From Nocardia sp. BMG111209 (lineage in GTDB: Bacteria; Actinomycetota; Actinomycetes; Mycobacteriales; Mycobacteriaceae), in NCBI RefSeq assembly GCF_000381925.1, contig NZ_KB907308.1, positions 496,001 through 560,000 on the forward strand: a stretch of 64,000 nt of DNA. Reading direction: 5' to 3'. The notes under the pieces are model-generated. The model did no database searches. It was not told the DNA's origin and saw only the letters and a list, made by a program, of their open reading frames with translations. The position numbers were made by a program, and so were the translations under genes. Below, piece by piece: positions 8,953 to 19,559 of this stretch. The first letter of the stretch is position 1, and every line of letters begins with the position of its first letter.

Positions 8953-9869
8953 TCAGCCCCGGTACGGATACTCCCGGTCGAGGGCGAGGTTGAGCTCCAC
9001 CACGTTCACCCGCGGCTCACCGGCGAATCCGAGCACCCGGCCGTGGGTGTGCGCGGCGACGAGGTCCCGCACCCGGTCCTGGTCGATACCGCGGGTCTTC
9101 GCGATCCGGAGGATCTGGATCGCCGCGTACGCCGGCGAGATATCCGGATCCAGGCCCGAGGCCGACGCCGTCACGGCGTCGCTCGGCACCGGCGTGTCGA
9201 CGCTCGCACTGCCCGCGACCGGCACGATCTGCCCGGCCGAATAGTCCTCGCCCGGCTTCGCGCAGTCCACCGCGACACCCCGGTAGAACGCGAGGAACGG
9301 CGTCCCGGTGACCCGGCAGTCCTCGTTCACGCTGACCACCCGGACCGGATTCGGCACCGTGCCCTTGGCATCGCGCTCCCCGAGTACCGACAGCACCGCG
9401 CCGACGCCGCCGGCGGTGCAGAACGGCCGGCCGCCGTCCACCCCCTCGAGACTCCCCACCGCCAGGCTGCGCGCACAGACCGTGGACAGCAGGGCCTGCT
9501 TGTCCTTCTTCGGATCGTCCGGATCGATCGTGTCGACGATGCTCTCCGGTCCCTGGTTCCCGAAACTGGAGTTGGTGGCGTCGTAGCCGTCCGGGATACT
9601 GCCGTCCGACGGCGCCGCATTCGACGGCCGGGTCTGGAAGTACTGGTTCAGCGCGGCGCCCTTCCCGTCGGTGTAGGCCTGCCCGATCAGGCTGGAGCCC
9701 ACCACCTTCCCGTCCTGCCGCAGCAGCGAACCCTCGGCCCGGTCGTGCAGGCCGGGCAGTTGCGCGATCGCGAAAACCACCAGCGGATAAGCGATTCCGG
9801 TGATCACCGTGAGCACCAGCAGCGCGCGCAGCGCCGCGAGGTGCTGGCGAATCCAGGTCGACATTCTCA

Positions 9870-9870
<1 letters not shown>
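8953..9870 (-). CDS. kdpC: Potassium-transporting ATPase subunit C
   Basis: The product is a 305-residue KdpC, the single-span subunit that stabilises KdpFABC. The membrane helix is at about 16-37. Conserved KdpC stretches include SLIGQAYTD and VTASASGLDPDISPAYA. The protein is about 110 residues longer than E. coli KdpC. The extra length is an insertion at about 107-228 holding four cysteines (132, 151, 185, 203) just before the VTASASG motif, outside the membrane. The ATG shares one base with the kdpB stop (TGATG), typical of coupled translation. A downstream ATG two codons in is also possible. Confidence 0.95.
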
Positions 9871-12022
<2,152 letters not shown>

Positions 12023-12023
<1 letters not shown>

Positions 12024-13696
12024 CAGTGGATTCCTTCGGCGATCGGCCCGAGCGCCAACGCGGGCAGGAAGGTGAGGGCGACCAGGATCACGGTCACGCC
12101 GGCGACCATGCCCACGAACTGCGGCCGGTGCGTCGGCAACGTGCCCGCGGAGGCGGGCGTATGCCCTTGCGCGGCAAGCGAACCGGCGAGCGCGAGCGCG
12201 AACACGATCGGCACGAACCGGCCGAACACCATGGCCAGCCCCAGTGCGGTGTTCCACCACACCGTGTTGGTGGACAGGCCCGCGAAGGCCGATCCGTTGT
12301 TGTTGGCCGCGGAGGTGAAGGCGTACAACACCTCCGACAACCCGTGCGGCCCGGAATTCGCCATCGAGGCCCGCTCCCCCGGCAACGCCATCGCCACGCC
12401 GGTGCCGATCAGCACGATCAGCGGGGTGACGAGGAAATACGCCGAGGCCAGCTTGATCTCCCGCGGAGTGATCTTCTTACCCAGATATTCCGGCGTCCGC
12501 CCGACCATCAGCCCGGCCACGAACACCGTGATCACCGCGAGGATCAGCATCCCGTACAACCCGGTCCCGGTGCCGCCGGGCGCCACCTCGCCGAGCTGCA
12601 TGTTGAACATCGACATCAGGCCGCCGAAGCTGGTGTAGGAATCGTGCGCCGAATCCACCGCGCCGGTCGAGGTCAACGTGGTCGCCGACGCGAAGGTCGC
12701 CGAATCCGACACCCCGAACCGGGTGTCGATCCCTTCCATCGCCGCACCCACGGCCGTCGGCACGGTTCCGTGGTGATGCAACTGGAAGAAGGTCTGCAAC
12801 GTCACGCTGATCACGGCCAGCGTGCCCATCACGGCGACGATCGCATATCCCTGCTTGGTATTGCCGACCATCCGGCCGAAGGTGCGCGGCAGCGAGAATC
12901 CGATCACCACGAGCAGGAAGATCTCCACCCAGTTGGTCCACGCGGTCGGATTCTCGAACGGATGCGCCGAATTCACGTTGAAGAATCCGCCACCGTTGGT
13001 CCCGAGTTCCTTGATGACCTCCTGGGTCGCGACGGGCCCGCCCGGCAGGGTCTGCGAACCGCCGTTCCCGGCCGTCGAGGCGACCTGCGAGAACAGATGG
13101 AAATTCTCGATCACGCCGCCGGCGATCAGCACGATCGAGAACACGACCGCGATCGGCAGCAGAATTCGGATGGTTCCCCTCACCAGATCCACCCAGAAAT
13201 TGCCGAGATCCTCGGTACGGCTGCGCGCGAATCCGCGCACCAACGCGATCGCGACCGCCATACCGACCGCCGCCGATACGAAGTTCTGCACCGTCAGACC
13301 GGCCATCTGCACGAGATGCCCCATGGTCTGCTCGCCGCCGTAACTCTGCCAGTTGGTGTTGGTGACGAAACTGATCGCGGTATTCCAGGCCAGATCCGCG
13401 GACATCGTGGTCCCCGGATGCGGCAGATGCCACGGCAGATGCGCCTGCAGCAATTGGAAGAAGAACAGGAACAGCACACCGACCGCCGAGAACGCCAGCG
13501 CGCTGCGCGCGTACACCGCCCACGGCTGCCCGACATCCGGCTGCACCCCGATGGCCTTGTAGATCACCCGTTCGGCCCGCGAATGCCGGGTGCCGGAATA
13601 CACCCGGTACATGTAGTCGCCCAGCGGCAGATGCACGAGGACGAGCGCGATGATCAGGGCCGCGACGAAAACGATCCCCGCAGTGGTCGTATTCAC
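12023..13696 (-). CDS. kdpA: Potassium-transporting ATPase potassium-binding subunit A
   Basis: The product is 557 residues, a channel-like subunit of the superfamily of K+ transporters that holds the selectivity filter. Hydrophobic segments run throughout. KdpA hallmarks include [21 protein letters not shown] and [14 protein letters not shown]. The initiation codon is GTG immediately after the kdpF stop codon. The length agrees with E. coli KdpA (557). Confidence 0.97.
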
Positions 13697-13783
13697 TCAG
13701 AACCTCTCCGGAAAGAGCAGCGCCGCCACCAGATAGACGGCGACGGCCACGGCGAGCACCGAGCCGATGATGTTCTGCGTCAC
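13697..13783 (-). CDS. kdpF: Potassium-transporting ATPase small subunit F
   Basis: The product is 28 residues, beginning MTQNIIGSVLAVAVAVYLVA and ending with the KdpF signature LLFPERF. It is a single membrane helix that binds between KdpA and KdpB and stabilises the complex. The GTG start overlaps the stop of a preceding 27-residue ORF (GTGA), and its own stop abuts the kdpA start. Confidence 0.93.
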   Translation of the reverse strand: MTQNIIGSVLAVAVAVYLVAALLFPERF

Positions 13784-13863
13784 AGCTTTTCCACTCCCCG
13801 CTGGATCAGGCCGAGCAGCGCGAAAATCGCCACCGTCAGCACCGTGAACACCACGACGGACAT
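13780..13863 (-). CDS. Small membrane peptide preceding kdpF (27 residues)
   Basis: The ORF starts at the ATG complementary to 13861-13863, behind a GAGAGG ribosome site. It encodes one hydrophobic helix (MSVVVFTVLTVAIFALLGLI) with a charged tail QRGVEKL. It is the first gene of the kdp message and its stop overlaps the kdpF start codon, so kdpF translation may depend on it. I recall similar short ORFs before kdpF in other actinobacteria but know of no assigned function. An accessory subunit or a coupling peptide are both possible. Confidence 0.7.
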   Translation of the reverse strand: MSVVVFTVLTVAIFALLGLIQRGVEKL

Positions 13864-14045
13864 GTCGAAACCTCTCTCGAGACAGCCGCGCACCCCGAGG
13901 ATGCGCCCCATCGAGTGAAACGCTCGTCCAGGTCCGATTCGAGACCGTTGACGCCTTCTTTGCGCCCCACGCCCCGGCATTGACGAGCCGTTTACAGGGC
14001 GTTCCCGCGGGCCCGTAGCCGTGGCATCAAGGTCGGGGCGCCGGC

Positions 14046-14063
14046 CGTCAAGAATTCGTCAAG
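14046..14063 (-). promoter_or_regulatory. Candidate KdpE site: two CGTCAAG repeats one helical turn apart
   Basis: CGTCAAG occurs at 14046-14052 and again at 14057-14063, an 11-bp period typical of tandem half-sites for OmpR/PhoB-family regulators such as KdpE. Read on the minus strand each half contains TTGACG, so a -35 element for the kdpFABC message may be embedded. It lies in the divergent region shared with kdpDE. Confidence 0.4.
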
Positions 14064-14157
14064 GGCCCGATCACGATCGTCATCGCCGGTAGAACGGACC
14101 TCGCCCGGTCCGGAAACGGGCGGGGAATCGGAATGTGCTCGATTCGAGGAGACGTCA

Positions 14158-14205
14158 GTGCGGCAGCGCGCACAGCGATCGACACGCGCGATGATGAACG
14201 CGTGA
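14158..14205 (+). CDS. Putative leader peptide overlapping the kdpD start
   Basis: A GTG at 14158 sits 6 nt after a strong GAGGAG ribosome site (14146-14151) and opens a 15-codon frame, MRQRAQRSTRAMMNA. Its TGA (14203-14205) overlaps the GTG at 14202 that begins the conserved KdpD sequence. The strong ribosome site has no in-frame kdpD start behind it, so translation may enter kdpD by termination-reinitiation at the GTGA overlap. This is inferred from layout alone. Confidence 0.45.
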   Translation: MRQRAQRSTRAMMNA

Positions 14206-16808
14206 AACGTGGCCAGTTGCGCATCTATCTGGGCGCCGCCCCCGGGGTGGGCAAGACCTATGCCATGCTCGGCGAGGCGCACCGCCGCCTCGAGCGCGGC
14301 GGGGACATCGTGGCCGCGATCGTCGAGACGCACGGCCGGGACCGGACCGCCGCCCTGCTCGACGGAATCGAGGCCATCCCCCCGAAACAGCTGACCTACC
14401 GCGGCGCCACGCTCCTCGAACTGGATGTCGAGGCCGTGCTGCGACGGCACCCGGCGGTCGTCCTGGTGGACGAGCTCGCGCACACCAACGTCCCCGGGTC
14501 GAAACACGAGAAGCGCTGGCAGGACGTGCACGAACTGCTCGCCGCCGGGATCGACGTGATCTCCACGGTGAACGTGCAACATCTGGAGAGCCTCAACGAC
14601 GTCGTCCAGCAGATCACCGGCGTCGTGCAGCGGGAAACGGTGCCCGACAGGGTGGTTCGCGGCGCCGACCAGGTGGAGCTGGTCGACATCACACCGGAAG
14701 CTTTGCGCCGCAGGCTCTCCCACGGCAACGTGTACGCCGCCGACAAGGTCGACGCCGCGCTGCACAACTACTTCCGGCCCGGAAACCTCACGGCGCTACG
14801 GGAATTGGCGCTGCTGTGGCTCGCCGATCAGGTGGATGCCGCGCTGGCGAAGTACCGCGCCGAGCACAAGATCACCGACCTGTGGGAGGCCCGGGAGCGG
14901 GTGGTGGTCGCGGTGACCGGCGGCCCGGAGTCCGAGACCATCGTCCGCCGGGCCGGCCGCATCGCCGCCAAATCCTCCGCGGAGCTGATCGTCGTCCATG
15001 TGGTCCGCGGCGACGGCCTCGCCGGCGTGTCCACCCAGCGGCTCGCGCGCCTGCGCGATCTGGCCGACAGCCTCGGCGCCGGCCTGCACACCGTCACCGG
15101 CGACGACGTCCCCGGCGCCCTGCTCGATTTCGCCCGCCAGGTCAACGCCACCCAGCTCGTGCTGGGCACCTCCCGCCGCTCCCGCTGGGCCCGCATCCTG
15201 GACGAGGGCATCGGATCCACCGTGGTCCGCGACTCCGGCAAGATCGACGTGCACATGGTGACGCACGAGGAGGCTCGCCGCGGTTTCCGCTGGTCCGGCG
15301 TCACGCCACGGGAACGGAAACTGTCCAGCTGGCTGGCCGCGCTCGTGGTCCCGTCGCTGATCACAGCCGTGTGCTCGTACTGGCTGGACCCGCACCTGAA
15401 CTTCGCGGGCGAGAGTTCGCTGTACTTCTTCGGCGTCATCGCGGTCTCGCTGCTCGGCGGCGTCGCCCCCGCGGCGCTGTCGGCCCTGTTCGGCGGGGTG
15501 CTGCTGAACTGGTTCTTCGTACCGCCGCGGCACAGTTTCACCATCGCGGAGGTCAACAACTTCCTGACCATCGTGGTGATGGCGGCGGTCGCGATCGCGG
15601 TCGCCGCGCTGGTCGACGTCTCCAAGAAGCGAGCCCTGCAGGCGCGCAAGGCCTCCCGGCAGGCCGAACTGCTGACCCTGTTCGCGGGTGCGGTGCTGCA
15701 CGGCGCCGATCTGCACGATCTGCTCGAACGCGCGCGGGAGACCTACGGGCAGCGCGCGGTCGCCTTCGTCACCGATGTCGAGGTGGTGGCCTGCGTCGGC
15801 GAGAATCCGCCGCGGCTGCCCGCCGAGGCCGACACCGCGCTCGAGGCCGGCGACGACCTGCACTGGCTGTTGCTGTCCGGCCGCGCGCTCACCGCGAGCG
15901 ACCGCGCGGTACTCGCCGTGGTCGCCAACCAAGCGGCCGGATTGGTGCGGCAACGGCAGCTCGCCGAGGAGGCGCGGGCCGCCGCGGGCGTGGTCGAGGC
16001 GGATCGGCTGCGGCGCGCGTTGCTGTCCGCGGTCAGCCACGACCTGCGCACCCCGCTGGCGGCCGCCAAGGCGGCGGTGTCCAGTCTGCGCAGCGACGAC
16101 GTCGAATTCTCGCCCGAGGACACCGCCGAACTGCTGGAAACCATCGAGGAGTCGGTCGATCAGCTCACCGGCCTGGTCGGCAACCTGCTGGACTCGTCGC
16201 GCCTGGCGGCCGGTGTGGTGCGGCCGCAACTTCGCCGCATCTATCTGGAGGAGGCGGTGAACCGGTCGGTGCTCGGCGTCGGCCTGGGGACCCGCAGTCT
16301 GCGCCGCGCGGCGCTGGACCAGGTGAAGGTTGAGGTCGGCAACGTGTCCGTGCACGCCGACGGTGGTCTACTGGAACGTGTGCTGGCCAATCTGATCGAT
16401 AACGCGCTGCGCTACTCGCCGCGCGACACGCCCGTGCGCGTGACCGCCGAACGCGCCGGCAACCGCGTCACCGTGGCCGTCGTCGACCAGGGTCCGGGTG
16501 TGCCCTCCGGCCTGGAGGACCAGCTGTTCGAACCGTTCCAGCGGCTCGGCGATCGGGACAATTCCACCGGTGTCGGGCTGGGCCTGTCGGTCGTGCGCGG
16601 ATTCGTCGACGCGATGGGCGGGGTCGTCCGTGCCGAGCAGACCCCCGGCGGCGGTCTGACCATGATGCTGGACCTGCCCGCCGAACCCGGCGGCGGCAGT
16701 GCCGGTCGGGTGCGGGTACCGCGCGTCGACGCCGACGCCGACCGCGCGACGGCCGACACCCCGGCGAAACCGGCCGACGACGCGGCAGCGGAACAGGAGA
16801 CGCGGTGA
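14202..16808 (+). CDS. kdpD: Potassium sensor histidine kinase
   Basis: The product is 868 residues from the GTG at 14202 (MKRGQLRIYLGAAPGVGKT). An in-frame ATG at 14133 would add 23 residues but lacks a good ribosome site. Order: KdpD sensor domain with Walker A at residues 11-19 and a Walker B-like VVLVDELAHTN; a universal-stress-protein-like domain (about 230-345); four membrane helices (about 372-473); a GAF-like region; and a HisKA/ATPase module with phosphorylated His613 in SAVSHDLRTPL. It controls KdpE and thereby kdpFABC under K+ limitation. Its stop overlaps the kdpE start (GTGA). Confidence 0.96.
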   Translation: MKRGQLRIYLGAAPGVGKTYAMLGEAHRRLERGGDIVAAIVETHGRDRTAALLDGIEAIPPKQLTYRGATLLELDVEAVLRRHPAVVLVDELAHTNVPGSKHEKRWQDVHELLAAGIDVISTVNVQHLESLNDVVQQITGVVQRETVPDRVVRGADQVELVDITPEALRRRLSHGNVYAADKVDAALHNYFRPGNLTALRELALLWLADQVDAALAKYRAEHKITDLWEARERVVVAVTGGPESETIVRRAGRIAAKSSAELIVVHVVRGDGLAGVSTQRLARLRDLADSLGAGLHTVTGDDVPGALLDFARQVNATQLVLGTSRRSRWARILDEGIGSTVVRDSGKIDVHMVTHEEARRGFRWSGVTPRERKLSSWLAALVVPSLITAVCSYWLDPHLNFAGESSLYFFGVIAVSLLGGVAPAALSALFGGVLLNWFFVPPRHSFTIAEVNNFLTIVVMAAVAIAVAALVDVSKKRALQARKASRQAELLTLFAGAVLHGADLHDLLERARETYGQRAVAFVTDVEVVACVGENPPRLPAEADTALEAGDDLHWLLLSGRALTASDRAVLAVVANQAAGLVRQRQLAEEARAAAGVVEADRLRRALLSAVSHDLRTPLAAAKAAVSSLRSDDVEFSPEDTAELLETIEESVDQLTGLVGNLLDSSRLAAGVVRPQLRRIYLEEAVNRSVLGVGLGTRSLRRAALDQVKVEVGNVSVHADGGLLERVLANLIDNALRYSPRDTPVRVTAERAGNRVTVAVVDQGPGVPSGLEDQLFEPFQRLGDRDNSTGVGLGLSVVRGFVDAMGGVVRAEQTPGGGLTMMLDLPAEPGGGSAGRVRVPRVDADADRATADTPAKPADDAAAEQETR

Positions 16809-17521
16809 CAGCAGCGAACGCATCCGCCCCGGCGGCGCCGACGCGGGTTCTGGTGGTGGACGACGAGCCGCAGATCCTGCGCGCGCTGCGCATCAACCTG
16901 TCGGTCCGCGGCTACGAGGTGATCACCGCGTCCACCGGCGCCGCCGCCCTGCGCGCGGCGGCGGAGAAACATCCCGCGGTGGTGGTGCTGGACCTCGGGC
17001 TGCCCGATATGGACGGGATCGAGGTGCTCGGCGGATTGCGCGGCTGGAGCCAGGCGCCGGTGATCGTGCTGTCCGCGCGCACCGATTCCGGCGACAAGGT
17101 GGCGGCGCTCGACGCCGGCGCCGACGACTACGTCACCAAACCGTTCGGTATGGACGAGCTGCTCGCCCGGTTGCGCGCGGCCGTGCGCCGCGCCGCCACG
17201 GTCGCCGGCGACGCCGCGGATCCGGTGGTGGAGACCTCCTCGTTCACCGTCGACCTCGCGAGCAAGAAGGTCGTCCGGCACGGCCACGACGTCCACCTGA
17301 CCCCCACCGAATGGGGAGTGCTGGAGATGCTGGTCCGCAATCCGGGCAAACTGGTCGGCCGCCGGGAACTGCTGCGGGAGGTGTGGGGCCCGTCCTACGC
17401 CACCGAAACCCACTATCTGCGGGTCTACCTGGCCCAGCTCCGCCGCAAACTCGAGGACGATCCGTCGAATCCGAAGCATCTGCTCACCGAGGCCGGTATG
17501 GGCTACCGCTTCCAGGCCTGA
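16805..17521 (+). CDS. kdpE: Potassium response regulator
   Basis: The product is a 238-residue OmpR-family regulator, partner of KdpD and activator of kdpFABC. The receiver domain has the acidic pair in VLVVDDEPQ, the phospho-acceptor Asp63 (VVLDLGLPDMDG) and Lys in DDYVTKPFG. The winged-helix domain ends TEAGMGYRFQA. The GTG start overlaps the kdpD stop by 3 nt. No gene follows closely, so kdpDE forms a two-gene transcript, possibly with the leader frame at 14158. Confidence 0.96.
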   Translation: MTAANASAPAAPTRVLVVDDEPQILRALRINLSVRGYEVITASTGAAALRAAAEKHPAVVVLDLGLPDMDGIEVLGGLRGWSQAPVIVLSARTDSGDKVAALDAGADDYVTKPFGMDELLARLRAAVRRAATVAGDAADPVVETSSFTVDLASKKVVRHGHDVHLTPTEWGVLEMLVRNPGKLVGRRELLREVWGPSYATETHYLRVYLAQLRRKLEDDPSNPKHLLTEAGMGYRFQA

Positions 17522-17668
17522 CGACGCGCGGAGGCTCCGTGGCGGTCGCGTGCGGCCCGCGTGACCGCCCCGACACCGGGAATTCCCCCGCGGTCCGGCC
17601 GGGTTGTCGAAGAGCACAGACGCCCGCGGTCGTGCGGGCGCGCAGCGACGGATGGCAGGATCGAAGAC

Positions 17669-18133
17669 ATGGCTTCTCAGGCGCACACCGCACAGACCAC
17701 CACGAACGCCCCGGCCACCGCGCCGACCACGTTGTGGGTGGAGCGCACCGGTACCCGCAGCTACACCGGCCGCAGCTCGCGCGGCGCCGAGGTGCTGATC
17801 GGCTCGGAGAGCGTCCAGGGTGTGTTCACACCGGGTGAGCTGCTGAAGATCGCGCTGGCCGCGTGCACGGGCATGAGCTCGGATTTCCCGCTCTCGCACC
17901 GGCTCGGTGACACCTACGACGCGACCATCCGGGTCTCCGGCGCCGCCGACCGCGAGAACGAGGTGTACGCGCAGCTGGACGAGGTGCTGGAGCTGGACCT
18001 GTCCGAACTCGACGACGCCGCCCGCGAACGCCTGCTGGTCACCGTGCAACGCGCCATCGACAAGGTGTGCACGGTCGGCCGCACCCTGAAGGCCGGGACC
18101 ACGGTGAACCTGACCTTCCAGGTGGACGCGTGA
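17669..18133 (+). CDS. OsmC-family peroxiredoxin
   Basis: The product is 154 residues with an OsmC/Ohr fold. The two redox cysteines are in [12 protein letters not shown] and [10 protein letters not shown], as in enzymes that reduce organic hydroperoxides. The sequence is nearer the OsmC branch than Ohr. The first 20 residues are a low-complexity Ala/Thr stretch. I chose the ATG at 17669; earlier in-frame codons have no clear ribosome site. A role in peroxide and osmotic stress would fit the neighbouring kdp genes, but that is inference. Confidence 0.88.
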   Translation: MASQAHTAQTTTNAPATAPTTLWVERTGTRSYTGRSSRGAEVLIGSESVQGVFTPGELLKIALAACTGMSSDFPLSHRLGDTYDATIRVSGAADRENEVYAQLDEVLELDLSELDDAARERLLVTVQRAIDKVCTVGRTLKAGTTVNLTFQVDA

Positions 18134-18224
18134 GCGCGGTCCCACCGTTGCGCTCGACCGGCCGCACCGCGATACACAGGGGTCGGCCCACCGTCGTACC
18201 CACGAGCCCCGCCGCGGTACGACG

Positions 18225-18506
18225 GTGACCGGCGACCGGGTGCGGCTCAGTGCCTGGGTGCACGGCCGGGTGCAGGGCGTCGGGTTCCGCTGGTGGACCC
18301 GCGCCCGCGCGCTCGAGCTGGACCTGACCGGCTTCGCGCGCAACGCTCGCGACGGCCGGGTCCACGTGATCGCCGAGGGATCGCGCGCACATTGCGAGCA
18401 ACTGCTCGGATTGTTGCGTTCCGGTCAGACGCCTGGTCGGGTGGACGTGGTTGTGGAAGACTGGGTCGCCGCCCAGGGTGAACTGGTCGGATTCGAGGAA
18501 CGGTAG
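18225..18506 (+). CDS. Acylphosphatase
   Basis: The product is 93 residues, the usual acylphosphatase size. It hydrolyses carboxyl-phosphate bonds of small acyl phosphates. The phosphate-binding loop with its catalytic Arg is in [12 protein letters not shown] and the catalytic Asn is in [11 protein letters not shown]. It starts at GTG 18225 and ends 24 nt before the membrane-protein gene at 18531, so it could be the first gene of that operon. In M. tuberculosis the acylphosphatase gene lies elsewhere, beside fpg and rnc, so linkage here may be chance. Confidence 0.92.
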   Translation: MTGDRVRLSAWVHGRVQGVGFRWWTRARALELDLTGFARNARDGRVHVIAEGSRAHCEQLLGLLRSGQTPGRVDVVVEDWVAAQGELVGFEER

Positions 18507-18530
18507 TCGGCGGGGAACAGGGAGTCGGAC

Positions 18531-19559
18531 ATGCCAACTGAATATCCGGGCACACCCCCCGAGGTCCCCGATCCACGCGATGCCGCCTCCGGCGCTTCCG
18601 GAGCATCCCCGGATCGCGCGGACGACGACACCCCCACCACGAAGTACCACCGGACCGGAACCCCCGGCGCCACCGGGCCGGTGCCGCCGGCCACGGACGA
18701 CGCCGACTGGTGGGCCCATGCGCCGAAGATCGAATACCCCTCCGACACAACGGGTCTCGTCGACGCCCCGGTGGGACCGACACCGGCCCTGCCACTCCCG
18801 GGCGCACCCGACGTATTCCCCCGGGTCGACCCCGCCGCCCTGACGGCCGACCCCGAATCGGGCTCTCCCACTCCCGGATCCGGCGCCACCGCCGCCGAAT
18901 CCGGTCCGGCCGAACCCGGTCCGGCGTCCCCGCCGCGGTCCATGTCCGGCGCCCACGGCCTGCGCGGCGCCGAGCCGCCGCGCAAACCGCGGGGCAGCGT
19001 GCAACGGCAGAAGGTGGGCGTCACCGTGCCCCGCGACCCCTCGCTCGGCGAGGCGCGGGCGCGGGAGAAGGGCCGGGAACGGGCCGCGGCGGCGGAGCGA
19101 CTGGCCGAGGAGCGGCTGGCGATCAAGCGGCGCAACCGCAAACGCGTCCTGATCGGCGGCGCGGCCGTCGCGGGCGTGGCGACGCTGGTCGGCGCCGGGT
19201 ACCTGGCCTATTCGGCGGCCAACAAGCCGAACGAGGTCACCGCCTACTGCGTCACCGACGACAACAACCAGCAGACCGTGGTCCCCGACGACGACTGCGT
19301 GAAGGCCCAGGACTACGTCACCAGCTACGGTGGCGGCGGCTACTACAACGGCGCGTACACCCCCGGCATCCCCGGCATCTTCTTGTACAACGGGCATCAG
19401 TACCGCTATTACTACGGTGGTAGCAATACGACTATCGGAAGTCACCCCACCGGCGGCAGCTTCTCCACCCCTTCGCATTCGGTCACCAGCACCAAGAGCG
19501 GGACCGTCGTGCGCGGCGGGCTGGGCGTCAAGGGTGGCGGCAAGAGTGGAGGATCGTAG
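18531..19559 (+). CDS. Single-pass membrane protein with Gly/Ser-rich extracytoplasmic tail (DUF1190-like)
   Basis: The product is 342 residues. Residues 1-170 are Pro/Ala/Ser/Gly-rich and likely disordered. A charged helix (171-204) precedes one membrane segment (205-228). The outer part has Cys240 and Cys256 around an acidic turn, then Tyr/Gly-rich YYNGAYTPGIP and YRYYYGGSNTT, and a Ser/Thr/Gly tail with RGGLG at about 328-332, ending KGGGKSGGS. This layout resembles YgiB/YjfM (DUF1190) proteins of E. coli, which I recall as ending in an RGGFG-type motif and whose genes neighbour the same ligase family. Its stop overlaps the ligase start by one base. It may be the ligase's substrate. Similarity is by pattern, not search. 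Confidence 0.65.
   Translation: MPTEYPGTPPEVPDPRDAASGASGASPDRADDDTPTTKYHRTGTPGATGPVPPATDDADWWAHAPKIEYPSDTTGLVDAPVGPTPALPLPGAPDVFPRVDPAALTADPESGSPTPGSGATAAESGPAEPGPASPPRSMSGAHGLRGAEPPRKPRGSVQRQKVGVTVPRDPSLGEARAREKGRERAAAAERLAEERLAIKRRNRKRVLIGGAAVAGVATLVGAGYLAYSAANKPNEVTAYCVTDDNNQQTVVPDDDCVKAQDYVTSYGGGGYYNGAYTPGIPGIFLYNGHQYRYYYGGSNTTIGSHPTGGSFSTPSHSVTSTKSGTVVRGGLGVKGGGKSGGS

Noticed and set aside
13864..14132. c-di-AMP (ydaO-type) riboswitch in the kdp region
   Set aside because: Such switches regulate kdp and ectoine genes in some actinobacteria, but I could not find the conserved ydaO core pairing on either strand here or ahead of ectA.
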